Source of the DNA: Dysgonomonas mossii DSM 22836
GTDB lineage: Bacteria > Bacteroidota > Bacteroidia > Bacteroidales > Dysgonomonadaceae
Direction: 5' to 3'
Assembly (NCBI RefSeq): GCF_000213575.1
Contig: NZ_GL892007.1
Coordinates: forward strand, 62,001-126,000
Length of the DNA stretch: 64,000 bases
Shown here: piece by piece, positions 36,870 through 45,986 of the stretch
Layout: each line of letters starts with the position of its first letter
How positions within the stretch are numbered: position 1 is the first letter of the stretch
Position numbers and translations under genes: made by a program
Notes under the pieces: model-generated
The model's input: the letters and a program-made list of their open reading frames with translations, nothing else
Databases searched by the model: none
Told to the model about the DNA's origin: nothing

Positions 36870-38180
36870 TCAGATCTCGGTAAGAGCTGTTTTTACGGAA
36901 TTAAAATCACCCAAAGTTATCATTTTTATTTCATTCGCTTTATGTGCATGATACTGAGTTTCTACCTTTATATAATTTTCAGTAAAACCATACATTACGC
37001 TATCATGCTGAGTATGCTCAAATAACACTTTTCGCTTGGTGCCTTGTTGCGAACGATAAAATGCCTGCAATTTTTCGTCTGATAAATCTAGTAGTGCCTT
37101 ACAACGTGCATGCTTAGTCTTAGGATCTACTTCGTGATCTATTTTCAAAGCCTGCGTATTCGGACGTTCGGAATATGTAAAAACATGCAATTGTGAAAAA
37201 TCAAGACTTTCTAAAAATGCTTTTGCTTCGTCAAAATATTCATCAGTCTCACCTCTTGTACCTACAATAACATCTACTCCGATAAATGCATCAGGCATTA
37301 CGGATTTAATCTTCTCTACCTTATGCCTGAACAATGCGGTATCGTAGCGGCGACGCATCAATTTAAGCACAGCATCCGAACCAGACTGTAAGGGTATATG
37401 AAAATGAGGTGCAAAACGTTTTGACTGAGCCACAAATTGTATAATCTCATCGGTAAGCAAGTTTGGCTCTATGGATGAAATCCGATAACGCTCAATACCT
37501 TCCACTTCATCTAAAGCTTTAACCAAGTCAAAAAAGGTTTCGCCGGTGGTTCTACCAAAGTCTCCTATATTCACGCCTGTAAGTACAATCTCCTTGCCTC
37601 CTTTTTCAGCAACCTCTTTTGCCTGTTGTACCATGCTTTCTATCGAACCATTGCGGCTGCGTCCTCTGGCAAAAGGTATTGTACAAAAAGAACAAAAATA
37701 ATCACAGCCATCCTGCACTTTCAGAAAATAGCGAGTACGATCATCTTGCGAACACGATGGAACAAATGACTTTATTTTATTCGTTTTAGAAGTATGTACT
37801 ACTCCTTTATCTTTTTTCTTTAGTTCGTCCAGATAAGCTACTACATCGAGCTTCTGCTCCGATCCCAGTACAATATCCACACCTTTTATACCCGCAATAT
37901 CTTCGGGTTTAAGCTGAGCGTAACATCCTGTTACTATAACATAAGCACCTGGGTTTTCTTTTATCATCTTACGTACCGCCTGACGACACTTCTTATCCGC
38001 AAATTCAGTTACCGAGCACGTATTTATAACACATATATCGGCAACTTCCCCATCTCTGGATCGACGAACACCAACTTGGGATAGTTGTCGCCCGATAGCT
38101 GATGTCTCTGCAAAGTTTAATTTACAGCCCAATGTAAGATAGGCTGCTTTTTTATTCTCAAAAATTGAATTATCTATCAT
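36870..38180 (-). CDS. mtaB: tRNA t6A37 methylthiotransferase MtaB
   Basis: This is a 436-aa radical SAM enzyme that converts N6-threonylcarbamoyl-A37 of tRNA to ms2t6A. The N-terminal UPF0004 domain has LGCKLNFAETSAIGRQL near residue 17, with further Cys in INTCSVTEFADKKCRQ near residue 53 and VTGCYAQLKPE near residue 83, giving one iron-sulphur cluster. The radical SAM CDYFCSFCTIPFARGRSRN near residue 154 gives the second. The last 60 residues fit a TRAM domain. It begins an operon with the acyltransferase and GT2 genes; a -7 box (minus TAATTTTG, 38270-38277) lies upstream. Confidence 0.93.
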   Translation of the reverse strand: MIDNSIFENKKAAYLTLGCKLNFAETSAIGRQLSQVGVRRSRDGEVADICVINTCSVTEFADKKCRQAVRKMIKENPGAYVIVTGCYAQLKPEDIAGIKGVDIVLGSEQKLDVVAYLDELKKKDKGVVHTSKTNKIKSFVPSCSQDDRTRYFLKVQDGCDYFCSFCTIPFARGRSRNGSIESMVQQAKEVAEKGGKEIVLTGVNIGDFGRTTGETFFDLVKALDEVEGIERYRISSIEPNLLTDEIIQFVAQSKRFAPHFHIPLQSGSDAVLKLMRRRYDTALFRHKVEKIKSVMPDAFIGVDVIVGTRGETDEYFDEAKAFLESLDFSQLHVFTYSERPNTQALKIDHEVDPKTKHARCKALLDLSDEKLQAFYRSQQGTKRKVLFEHTQHDSVMYGFTENYIKVETQYHAHKANEIKMITLGDFNSVKTALTEI

Positions 38181-38269
38181 TGTATATTACAGAACCTAAT
38201 TTAATAATATTGAAATAAATAGCTTTGTTCTACAAGCAATTTATTGACTATTGTCATACAAAAAGAGTA

Positions 38270-38277
38270 CAAAATTA
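38270..38277 (-). promoter_or_regulatory. Candidate -7 box for the mtaB operon
   Basis: Minus-strand TAATTTTG, matching TAnnTTTG, with a leader of about 80 bases to the mtaB ATG. It is divergent to the promoter at 38309-38340. Confidence 0.4.
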
Positions 38278-38308
38278 CACAATTACGTGAAACTTTACAT
38301 ATAAAATA

Positions 38309-38340
38309 GTTGTAGATTATGATGATAGTCTCTATTTTTG
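38309..38340 (+). promoter_or_regulatory. Promoter for the AMP-binding enzyme gene
   Basis: GTTG (38309-38312) and TATTTTTG (38333-38340), 20 bases apart, fit the -33/-7 pattern. The TTG at 38338 at the head of the open frame falls within the -7 box, so translation must begin downstream, at ATG 38371. Confidence 0.65.
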
Positions 38341-38370
38341 CACAAAATTTATAAAAATGAGCAACAAATT

Positions 38371-40038
38371 ATGATCGACAAGAATCTAATAACCTTATAT
38401 GAAGACAGTTTTAGAAACAATTGGGACTTGAAGGGCTTGTCTGATTATTCCGAAAAAAAAACATTATATTATAAGGATCTAGCTCGAGAAGTAGCTAGAA
38501 TACACATATTACTGGATAATGCTCAAATACTGAAAGGTGATAAGGTTGCTCTTATTGGCAAAAATAATATTCCTTGGTGTGTTACCTATCTTGCCGTTAT
38601 CACTTATGGTGTTACCATTGTACCTATTCTACAGGATTTCCATGCAGACAATATACAACATATAATCAATCATTCAGAATCTAAATTATTATTCACAGCC
38701 AATAATATATGGGATTCTTTGGACGAAGATCATATTCCGGGAGTAAGAGGAGTATTCTCTATTAATGATTTCAAACTTACTTGCTTGCACGAGAGAAAAG
38801 GAGAAAAACTTTCTCTGGTAGTAGAAGAGTTAGACAAAAAAATGAAGGAGAAGTACCCCAATGGTTACACTCGTGATGATATCAATTATGCCAAAGTAGA
38901 CAACTCGGAAGTAGTACTCATTAATTATACTTCGGGAACAACAGGCTTTAGCAAAGGGGTTATGCTTACAGCCAATAACCTTGCCGGAAATATAACTCAT
39001 GCTCAATATTTGAAATTACTATTCAGAGGACAAGATATCGTTTCTTTTCTTCCCCTGGCTCATGCTTACGGCTGTGCCTTCGAATTCCTATATTCTCTGA
39101 CCGAAGGCTCACATACAACTCTACTGGGAAGAGCTCCTTCGCCCAAAATATTGACAGAGGCTTTTGCCGAAATAAAACCACACCTTATTATAACAGTCCC
39201 ACTCGTTATTGAGAAGATATACAAAAAAGCAATATTACCCAAAATAGAGAAGCCAGCGATAAAAATGGCCTTGAAGATTCCTATTGTAAAGGATCAAATC
39301 TATGCAAAAATAAGAAAAGGCTTGATAGATGCTTTAGGAGGCAATTTTCATGAAGTGATCATTGGTGGTGCAGCTCTAAATGGAGAAGTGGAAGCCTTTC
39401 TCCACAAAATCAAATTTCCGTTTACAGTTGGTTATGGTATGACTGAATGTGCCCCTTTAATTTCATACGAACATCATTGCGATTTTATACCTACATCTTG
39501 CGGTAGAATATTAGACAATATTATGGAAGTCCGCATAGACTCGCAAGACCCATATAATATTGTAGGAGAAATACAGGTAAGGGGAGAAAATGTGATGAAA
39601 GGGTATTACAAAAATGAAGAAGCTACAAAAGCCGCCTTTACGGAAGATGGCTGGTTGAAAACAGGAGATTTGGGAACTATAGATAAAAACAACACAATTT
39701 TCATAAGAGGACGCAGCAAAACAATGTTGTTAGGCCCTAACGGGCAAAATATATTTCCGGAAGAAATAGAATCTAAGCTCAACAATATGCCATTCGTATT
39801 GGAAAGCCTGGTAGTAGAGCGAAACGGAAAATTAGTAGCATTAGCTCATCCTGATTATGAAACTATGGATGCTGCTCATGTAGATCACGAAATGTTGCCG
39901 GCAATAATGGAACAAAACAGGCAAAATCTGAATAAAATGCTTGCAGCCTACGAAAATATATCGGCGATACAAATTTATCCAAGCGAATTCGAAAAAACTC
40001 CTAAAAAAAGCATAAAAAGGTATCTATATGATAAATAG
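38371..40038 (+). CDS. AMP-dependent synthetase (long-chain acyl-CoA ligase type)
   Basis: This is a 555-aa adenylate-forming enzyme. The P-loop-like A3 motif NYTSGTTGFSKGVML is near residue 188, VSFLPLAHAYG (A4) near residue 220, GYGMTECAPL (A5) near residue 354, GWLKTGDLG (A7) near residue 425 and FIRGRSKTMLLGPNGQNIFPEE (A8, hinge) near residue 444. The final Lys-containing A10 region is TPKKSIKRYLYDK. It activates a carboxylic acid, most likely a fatty acid, to an acyl-AMP and then a thioester. It is monocistronic. Confidence 0.9.
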   Translation: MIDKNLITLYEDSFRNNWDLKGLSDYSEKKTLYYKDLAREVARIHILLDNAQILKGDKVALIGKNNIPWCVTYLAVITYGVTIVPILQDFHADNIQHIINHSESKLLFTANNIWDSLDEDHIPGVRGVFSINDFKLTCLHERKGEKLSLVVEELDKKMKEKYPNGYTRDDINYAKVDNSEVVLINYTSGTTGFSKGVMLTANNLAGNITHAQYLKLLFRGQDIVSFLPLAHAYGCAFEFLYSLTEGSHTTLLGRAPSPKILTEAFAEIKPHLIITVPLVIEKIYKKAILPKIEKPAIKMALKIPIVKDQIYAKIRKGLIDALGGNFHEVIIGGAALNGEVEAFLHKIKFPFTVGYGMTECAPLISYEHHCDFIPTSCGRILDNIMEVRIDSQDPYNIVGEIQVRGENVMKGYYKNEEATKAAFTEDGWLKTGDLGTIDKNNTIFIRGRSKTMLLGPNGQNIFPEEIESKLNNMPFVLESLVVERNGKLVALAHPDYETMDAAHVDHEMLPAIMEQNRQNLNKMLAAYENISAIQIYPSEFEKTPKKSIKRYLYDK

Positions 40039-40144
40039 ATAATTACGAACCAAATAAGAATAAAAAAGCACCCCCCTCAGAAAAAAATAAAAAAAACACT
40101 AAAAAAAATATAATTGTGCTGTACAACATGTAAAGAAATATGTA

Positions 40145-40152
40145 TATATTTG
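40145..40152 (+). promoter_or_regulatory. Candidate -7 box for the Ala-rich lipoprotein gene
   Basis: TATATTTG matches TAnnTTTG 64 bases before the ATG at 40216. A -33 element is not clear. The leader would be about 57 nt. Confidence 0.5.
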
Positions 40153-40215
40153 CATCGTGTTATCAGAAATTATAACTCAAATACATTTACCGTTTAAGTT
40201 TTAATAGAAAAGAAA

Positions 40216-40437
40216 ATGAAAAAATTAGTTTTATTTGCTGTTGCTGCTATCGCAATCTCTTTCGCATCATGTAATAACAAAGCTGCTGAAGAAGCTGCTG
40301 CTAAAGCTAAAGCTGACTCTTTAGCTGCTGTTGAAGCTCAAGTAGCTGCTGAAGCTGCTGCTAAAGCTCAAGCTGACTCAATCGCTGCTGCTGCTCAAGC
40401 TGCTGCTGACTCTGTAGCTACTGCTGTAAAAAAATAA
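40216..40437 (+). CDS. Small Ala-rich lipoprotein
   Basis: This 73-aa product has a lipoprotein signal (MKKLVLFAVAAIAISFASC) with lipobox FASC, Cys at residue 19, so it is membrane-anchored. The mature part is nearly all Ala, Glu, Lys, Asp, Ser and Gln, with three imperfect copies of an AAAKA(K/Q)ADS(L/I)AA unit, and should be one long helix. Ala codons are almost all GCT, far more biased than neighbours, suggesting high expression. Its shape resembles Lpp-like helical lipoproteins, but no relation is claimed. A strong terminator follows. Confidence 0.8.
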   Translation: MKKLVLFAVAAIAISFASCNNKAAEEAAAKAKADSLAAVEAQVAAEAAAKAQADSIAAAAQAAADSVATAVKK

Positions 40438-40463
40438 TTCAGCGACAGTTAAGATTTATGAAA

Positions 40464-40498
40464 CCTGTATGAGGTAATACACTCATACGGGTTTTTTT
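40464..40498 (+). terminator. Rho-independent terminator after the Ala-rich lipoprotein gene
   Basis: CCTGTATGAG (40464-40473) pairs with CTCATACGGG (40482-40491) with one G-T wobble and an 8-nt loop, followed by a run of seven T. Confidence 0.88.
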
Positions 40499-40543
40499 AT
40501 TATAGTTATTTTTTATTTAACGATCTTTAATATTAAAAATAGC

Positions 40544-40551
40544 TATCTTTG
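40544..40551 (+). promoter_or_regulatory. Candidate -7 box for the ABC-type polysaccharide cluster
   Basis: TATCTTTG is an exact TAnnTTTG match, 48 bases before the wzm ATG, right after the terminator of the previous gene. The -33 region shows only TTTA. It may drive the 15-kb plus-strand cluster. Confidence 0.6.
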
Positions 40552-40598
40552 CACACTCAAAATCGCACAAACAAATATAGAAACAATATAATATCTAA

Positions 40599-41459
40599 AT
40601 GGAAACTGAAAAAGAACATTGGGATATAGAGATCAAACCGCGCGGAAGCAATTTTTCCCTTAATATAAAAGAAGTCTGGCAATATCGTGACTTATTACAA
40701 ATGTATGTTCGCCGCGATGTTGTAACTATATACAAACAAACTGTACTCGGACCTCTATGGTTCATCATTCAACCACTATTTACTACAATAATGTATATGT
40801 TTGTATTTGGAAATATAGCCCAAATACCAACGGATGGACTACCTCAGCCATTGTTCTATCTATCGGGAATATTATGTTGGGGATATTTTTCCGACTGTAT
40901 GGGAAAAGCCTCAGGAACCTTCCTCGGTAACGCGGGAGTGTTCAGTAAAGTATACTTTCCTCGATTAGTAGTTCCGATATCAGGTGTTATTTCCAATTTA
41001 GTACGATTAATAATCCAACTAGGGCTATTCCTTGCCGTATACTTTTATTTTGTATATAATGGCACAGATATCAAGCCTAATATATATATTCTATTCTTTC
41101 CGTTATTAGTTTTAATGCTGGCCGGATTAGGGCTAGGTTTTGGCATATTAATATCTTCTGTTACAACAAAATACAGAGACATGGCTATTCTGTTTGGTTT
41201 TGTAACCGGGCTATGGATGTATGCTACACCGATAATATATCCACTCTCGGTAATGAAAGAAAAATATGAAGAATATATGTGGATCATACAGCTGAACCCA
41301 TTAACATCTATCGTAGAAGCATTAAGGTACGGTTTTATGGGAGCAGGTACAGTTGATTGGTTTTGGCTCGGCTATAGTTTTATTGTTACAATAATAGTTA
41401 TCATTCTCGGTTCATGGGTATTTAACAAAGTAGAACGCAGCTTTATTGATGTAGTGTGA
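40599..41459 (+). CDS. wzm: Polysaccharide ABC transporter permease (Wzm)
   Basis: This 286-aa integral membrane protein has about six helices and is of the ABC-2 type. YVRRDVVTIYKQTVLGPLWFIIQP near residue 34 is the amphipathic coupling region that precedes TM1 in Wzm/TagG proteins (the two halves flank a conserved Leu-Gly-Pro). The C-terminal helices include IQLNPLTSIVEALRYGFMG near residue 229, typical of the family. With the Wzt-like ATPase at 43097 it exports a complete lipid-linked glycan across the inner membrane. It is the first gene of the cluster. Confidence 0.93.
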   Translation: METEKEHWDIEIKPRGSNFSLNIKEVWQYRDLLQMYVRRDVVTIYKQTVLGPLWFIIQPLFTTIMYMFVFGNIAQIPTDGLPQPLFYLSGILCWGYFSDCMGKASGTFLGNAGVFSKVYFPRLVVPISGVISNLVRLIIQLGLFLAVYFYFVYNGTDIKPNIYILFFPLLVLMLAGLGLGFGILISSVTTKYRDMAILFGFVTGLWMYATPIIYPLSVMKEKYEEYMWIIQLNPLTSIVEALRYGFMGAGTVDWFWLGYSFIVTIIVIILGSWVFNKVERSFIDVV

Positions 41460-41472
41460 TATATTATAACCT

Positions 41473-42279
41473 ATGAGAATATACCTATGTTCTTTCGCAA
41501 ATAAAGCAATATCCAAGAGTTTTCTTAGGTTGCGAAAACAAGCTGAGGGAATGAATATGTTTGATGAGATATACTTCTATACAGAATCGGACTTAAGTAA
41601 AGATTTCAAGAAGCAATTTAAGAAACAGTTAATTCCATATTCAAGAGGATTCGGTTTTTGGTGTTGGAAACCGCAAATTATTTCCCAAACATTAGAAAAA
41701 ATGGATGCAGGAGACATATTACTCTATATGGATGCAGGTTCTCACTTAAATGTAAGAGGAAAAGAACGTTTGTTAGAGTATGTTGATATAGTAGATAAAG
41801 CTCCGACCGGTATATTGGCTTTTAGAAGTCCCGAACATTTGGAAAGCAAATTAACGAAAATGGATATTTTCAACTACTTTGGTGTTGCTAGTGATAAATC
41901 TTACACAGATACTACCCAAATAGAAGGTGGTCATATCTTTATAAAAAAAAACGATATATCGCTTTCTTTTGTCAAAAAGTGGCAAGAGGCATATAATATC
42001 GATTTTAGTTTAGTTACAGATGAGCCTTCGAGAAGTAAAAATTTCGACAACTTTGTAGACAATAGACATGACCAAAGTTTATTCTCCATTTTAGGGAAAA
42101 AGTATAATATAACTACGTTATCTACAGACGAAACATATTCCATAGATTGGGATACGATGACTAAGTTTCCACTACAGGCAAAACGAGATATAGTATATCA
42201 GAGTAAGATTCATTTGAAACACAAAAGAGAATTAGGTGGTATATATCGGAGATTGTGGAAACTATTATATAGAGAATAA
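41473..42279 (+). CDS. Putative GT-A type glycosyltransferase
   Basis: I do not place this 268-aa protein in a named CAZy family. It starts RIYLCSFANKAISKSFLRL, has RGFGFWCWKPQIISQTL near residue 58, GDILLYMDAGSHLNV near residue 80 (a DxD-like MDAG), QIEGGHIFIKK near residue 145 and NRHDQSLFSILGKKY near residue 196. The DxD-like, EGG and HDQ pattern is common in nucleotide-sugar transferases of the GT-A fold. It lies between wzm and a GT2 gene, which supports a transferase role in glycan assembly. Confidence 0.62.
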   Translation: MRIYLCSFANKAISKSFLRLRKQAEGMNMFDEIYFYTESDLSKDFKKQFKKQLIPYSRGFGFWCWKPQIISQTLEKMDAGDILLYMDAGSHLNVRGKERLLEYVDIVDKAPTGILAFRSPEHLESKLTKMDIFNYFGVASDKSYTDTTQIEGGHIFIKKNDISLSFVKKWQEAYNIDFSLVTDEPSRSKNFDNFVDNRHDQSLFSILGKKYNITTLSTDETYSIDWDTMTKFPLQAKRDIVYQSKIHLKHKRELGGIYRRLWKLLYRE

Positions 42280-42289
42280 GGCTAATAAG

Positions 42290-43084
42290 ATGCAAAATAG
42301 AAGAAAAATATCAGTCAGTGCTATTGTTACAGGATACAATGAAGGATACATTCTGGAAGATTGCCTGAAATCAATTTCTTTTTGCGAGAATATTAAATAT
42401 GTAGATCAAGGCTCTAATGACAATTCGATAGCAATAGCCAAGCAATATAGTAATGAAGTAATAGAGCACGATAGGGTGCCGCTAGGTGAAGCTATTGTTG
42501 CCGAATATTACAAATCGGAAAAACATGATTGGATACTCATTATAGATCCCGATGAACGAATTAGTTTTGAGTTATATAAAGATATAATAGAACTTTTTGA
42601 AAAAGGAATTCCTGATAATATCGGAGCTATACTCGTTCCTTGTATATATTATTACAAAAAGCATCCATTGAAAGGAACTCGCTGGGGAGGTATTCATTCC
42701 CGTATGCTATTGTTTCACAAAGACAAATGTAAAATGACAGGAGTAGTACATGCGGGCAGAACAGTACTTCCACCTTATGAACCATTTTGGATTGCATACA
42801 ATGGAAAAAATATAGATCATCATTATTGGATGATCAGCTTTTCTCAATTACGGGAAAAACATTTAAGATACTTGAAAATGGAAGCTGAATCAAGAAATCT
42901 CATGGGATTTGTTGCTTCAAGAAAAGGCATCTTAAAACGTCCATTTAGAGCTTTCTACTCTTGTTATTTCAAAATGAAGGGGTATAAAGACGGACTTTAT
43001 GGATTATTATTATCTTTTTTCTGGGCATGGTACGATACATGTGCCGAGATAAGATTATATAAATATCAAAAACAACAGAAATAA
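42290..43084 (+). CDS. Glycosyltransferase family 2 (WaaE/KdtX-like)
   Basis: This is a 264-aa GT-A enzyme. ISVSAIVTGYNEGYILEDCL opens the fold, KYVDQGSNDNSIAIAKQY near residue 38 is the nucleotide-binding part, and LIIDPDERISFELYKDII near residue 84 contains the metal-binding DPDE motif seen in WaaE-type beta-glucosyltransferases. RWGGIHSRMLLFHKD near residue 130 is typical of the group. An upstream ATG at 42236 lies inside the preceding gene, so 42290 is the better start. Confidence 0.83.
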   Translation: MQNRRKISVSAIVTGYNEGYILEDCLKSISFCENIKYVDQGSNDNSIAIAKQYSNEVIEHDRVPLGEAIVAEYYKSEKHDWILIIDPDERISFELYKDIIELFEKGIPDNIGAILVPCIYYYKKHPLKGTRWGGIHSRMLLFHKDKCKMTGVVHAGRTVLPPYEPFWIAYNGKNIDHHYWMISFSQLREKHLRYLKMEAESRNLMGFVASRKGILKRPFRAFYSCYFKMKGYKDGLYGLLLSFFWAWYDTCAEIRLYKYQKQQK

Positions 43085-43096
43085 ACAAATCTGAAT

Positions 43097-44362
43097 ATGT
43101 CAGACATTGCAATAAAATTTGAAAATATATCTAAGCAATATCGTTTAGGATTAGTAGGCACAGGAACTATAGCACATGATCTAAACCGCTGGTGGCATGT
43201 TGTAAGAGGCAAGGACGATCCATATCTGAAAATAGGAGAAGTAAACGATCGTTCGGCAAAAGCCAGCAGTAAATATATTTGGGCATTAAAAGATATAACT
43301 TTTGATGTAAAACAAGGAGAAGTGCTAGGAATAATTGGCAAAAATGGTGCGGGTAAATCAACCTTACTCAAGATATTATCGAGAGTAACATCTCCGTCTA
43401 CAGGTAGTATTAGAGCAAAAGGACGAATAGCCTCACTGTTAGAAGTAGGTACAGGATTCCATCCGGAAATGACCGGTCGTGAAAACATCTTCATGAACGG
43501 CTCAATTATGGGAATGACCAAAGCCGAAATAAAGAGAAAACTGGACGAAATTGTAGATTTTGCAGGCGTAGAAAAATATATAGATACTCCCGTTAAACGT
43601 TACTCTTCGGGTATGACAGTTCGGCTTGGCTTTGCAATTGCAGCACATTTGGAACCCGAAATACTCGTTGTGGATGAAGTATTGGCTGTAGGAGATGCCG
43701 AATTTCAGAAAAAAGCGATTGGCAAAATGCAAGATGTGTCGAAAGGAGATGGTCGCACAGTGCTGTTTGTGAGTCATAACCTGGATACGGTAAAAAAACT
43801 ATGTACAAAGGCAATCTTACTGAAAGATGGAACACTGTATAAATCGGGGAATGTTAACACTATTTTAGATGCATATATAACTGAGGGTAAGAATGTAAGT
43901 GAGGTAAACTTCAATAAACAAATTGAGGAAAACCTGATTGTAGAGTCGGCGTATATTACGAATGAGAAGAATGAAGTAGCCAATAAAATATTAACTGGAG
44001 AAAAATGGAAAGTTCGTATAAAGTATAAAGTAAAAGATGGAGGAATTAGAAACGTCGTTTTTGCTTGTGGGCTTTGCACAGCTTTAGATATACCCATTAA
44101 TACCACTTGGTCTGCTCCTCAGAGCCAAAGCAAAGGTGAATATGAAATAGAGTTTTTGTGTGATGAACTTTTCTTACAAAGAGGCACATACAAAATTGTA
44201 ATCGGCATATCAAGGGGGAATGAAAGTTTATTTTACAATGATTCCTCCTTACAATTCGATGTTGTATTTATACCGAAGGTTATTAATGAAAATTTGATAA
44301 AAGTAGATGGAACTACCGGATTATTAATAAATCAATTTAATGTTAATATCCAGAAAAGATAG
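43097..44362 (+). CDS. wzt: Polysaccharide ABC transporter ATP-binding protein (Wzt) with C-terminal domain
   Basis: The 421-aa protein has an ABC ATPase domain (about residues 1-245). Walker A is GKNGAGKST near residue 81, the signature region is RYSSGMTVRLGFAIAAHLEP near residue 170, Walker B is EILVVDEVLAVGD near residue 190, and the switch His is in FVSHNLDTVKK near residue 222. Residues about 265-421 form the beta-sandwich Wzt C-terminal domain, which in O-antigen systems binds the modified non-reducing end of the polymer and makes export depend on it. This suggests a chain-end modification is made by this cluster. Confidence 0.93.
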   Translation: MSDIAIKFENISKQYRLGLVGTGTIAHDLNRWWHVVRGKDDPYLKIGEVNDRSAKASSKYIWALKDITFDVKQGEVLGIIGKNGAGKSTLLKILSRVTSPSTGSIRAKGRIASLLEVGTGFHPEMTGRENIFMNGSIMGMTKAEIKRKLDEIVDFAGVEKYIDTPVKRYSSGMTVRLGFAIAAHLEPEILVVDEVLAVGDAEFQKKAIGKMQDVSKGDGRTVLFVSHNLDTVKKLCTKAILLKDGTLYKSGNVNTILDAYITEGKNVSEVNFNKQIEENLIVESAYITNEKNEVANKILTGEKWKVRIKYKVKDGGIRNVVFACGLCTALDIPINTTWSAPQSQSKGEYEIEFLCDELFLQRGTYKIVIGISRGNESLFYNDSSLQFDVVFIPKVINENLIKVDGTTGLLINQFNVNIQKR

Positions 44363-44366
44363 TATC

Positions 44367-45110
44367 ATGAAGAATATTTTATCATATATCAGATCTTTAA
44401 ATAATCAGTCGAAAACAAAAAGACAGAAAGAAGATAAATTCCAAAAAGACCTTGTTTTATTTAATAAACTAGGTATAGATTATGGAATACAGGTGAAAAA
44501 CGAGGATTTATTCCCATGTTTGAACGATAATACCGAATACACAGGATTTGATGCTCATTATATTTATCATCCGGCATGGGCTGCTCGCATCGTAAAACAA
44601 ATCTCGCCTAGTATCCATATTGATATTTCGTCTACATTACATTTCTGTAGTATATTATCAGCATTTATTCCCGTAAAGTTTTATGACTATAGACCTGCAA
44701 TACTGGATTTAGATAACTTAAATTCTTTAAAAGCAGATTTAATGAACTTACCTTTTGAGGACAACTCCATTGAATCTATTTCATGTATGCATACAGTAGA
44801 GCATATTGGCTTAGGAAGATATGGCGATCCGCTTGACCCGATGGGAGATATAAAAGCTATTAAAGAATTAAAAAGGGTATGTGCTAGTGGAGGCAATTTA
44901 CTTTTTGTAGTACCTGTAGGTAGTCCAAAAATAATGTTTAACGCTCATCGGATATATGATTGTGGAGCCATATTCGATCATTTTGAAGGATTTGAGCTAA
45001 AAGATTTTTCAGTAGTTTTAGATAATTCCGATTTCATACAAAACCCTCCATTAGAAATGGTTCGAAACCAGTCTTATGCTTGTGGTTGTTTTTGGTTCAA
45101 AAAAATATGA
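44367..45110 (+). CDS. DUF268 methyltransferase-like protein
   Basis: This 247-aa protein has GFDAHYIYHPAWAARIVKQI near residue 60 and LKADLMNLPFEDNSIESISC near residue 123, then MHTVEHIGLGRYGDPLDP near residue 144. It matches DUF268, which has a Rossmann fold related to SAM-dependent methyltransferases (acidic residue, HxxEHxG and a late RVCASGG step). In this position it could methylate a sugar, perhaps at the chain end recognised by Wzt, but that is inference. An upstream ATG at 44340 overlaps the wzt gene; 44367 is preferred. Confidence 0.78.
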   Translation: MKNILSYIRSLNNQSKTKRQKEDKFQKDLVLFNKLGIDYGIQVKNEDLFPCLNDNTEYTGFDAHYIYHPAWAARIVKQISPSIHIDISSTLHFCSILSAFIPVKFYDYRPAILDLDNLNSLKADLMNLPFEDNSIESISCMHTVEHIGLGRYGDPLDPMGDIKAIKELKRVCASGGNLLFVVPVGSPKIMFNAHRIYDCGAIFDHFEGFELKDFSVVLDNSDFIQNPPLEMVRNQSYACGCFWFKKI

Positions 45111-45985
45111 AAATTGTAAAATTACAAGGAGGATTAGGGAATCAAATGTTTCAGTATGCGATAGCTCGCACACTAGAAACAAATAAAAAGAAAGATATTT
45201 TTCTTGATCTTTCTTTTTTAAGGATGAATAATGTTTCCACAGATTGTTTTACAGCTCGTGACTTTGAATTATCAATCTTTCCCCATTTGAGAGCAAAGAA
45301 ACTAAACAGTTTGCAGGAAAAATTTTTGCTTTCAGATAGAGTGAGATATAAATTTATTAGAAAAATAGCAAACATAAACTTTCACAAGATAAACCAACTT
45401 GAGAATGAAATAGTAGGAATTCCATTCGGGATAAAAAATGTATATCTCGATGGTTTTTTTCAATCCGAAAGTTATTTTAAACATATTCGATTCGATTTAA
45501 TTAAAGATTTTGAATTTCCTGAATTAGACACAAGAAATGAAGCTCTCAAAAAGACGATAGTAAATAATAATTCGGTAAGTATTCATATACGGCGAGGAGA
45601 CTATGTTCATTTGAAAAATGCAAACACATATCATGGTGTTTTAAGTTTAGAGTATTATCTAAACTGTATAAAAAGAATAGGAGAAGAAACAAAAGAACAA
45701 TTATCATTCTTTATATTTTCGGATGATCCTGAATATGCAAGTAAGAGTTTGTCTTTCTTGCCCAATATGCAAATTGTAGATTGGAATCTAGGCAAAAATA
45801 GCTGGAAAGATATGGCATTGATGCTAGCCTGTAAGCACCATATTATAGCCAATAGCAGTTTTAGTTGGTGGGGAGCATGGCTATCTGAAAGAAACGGAAT
45901 AACATATGCTCCGGTAAAGTGGTTCAATAATGAATCCCAGTATAATATAAATAATATAATACCCTCAGATTGGGTTATAATATAA
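45107..45985 (+). CDS. Alpha-1,2-fucosyltransferase (GT11)
   Basis: This 292-aa protein opens with [22 protein letters not shown], the GT11 first motif (split by the Gly-Leu-Gly turn). [14 protein letters not shown] near residue 158 is the GDP-fucose binding motif. [14 protein letters not shown] near residue 250 completes the family signature. It would add fucose from GDP-fucose in alpha-1,2 linkage. The ATG overlaps the DUF268 stop codon (ATGA). No GDP-fucose synthesis genes occur in the window, so the donor must come from elsewhere in the genome. Confidence 0.93.
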   Translation: MKIVKLQGGLGNQMFQYAIARTLETNKKKDIFLDLSFLRMNNVSTDCFTARDFELSIFPHLRAKKLNSLQEKFLLSDRVRYKFIRKIANINFHKINQLENEIVGIPFGIKNVYLDGFFQSESYFKHIRFDLIKDFEFPELDTRNEALKKTIVNNNSVSIHIRRGDYVHLKNANTYHGVLSLEYYLNCIKRIGEETKEQLSFFIFSDDPEYASKSLSFLPNMQIVDWNLGKNSWKDMALMLACKHHIIANSSFSWWGAWLSERNGITYAPVKWFNNESQYNINNIIPSDWVII

Positions 45986-45986
45986 A

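Noticed and set aside
38338-38370. TTG at 38338 as the start of the AMP-binding enzyme
   Set aside because: The TTG is part of the -7 promoter box (38333-38340); ATG 38371 is the proper start.
43066-43521. A 151-codon minus-strand frame inside the Wzt gene
   Set aside because: Antisense to the Walker A and signature region of wzt; shadow only.
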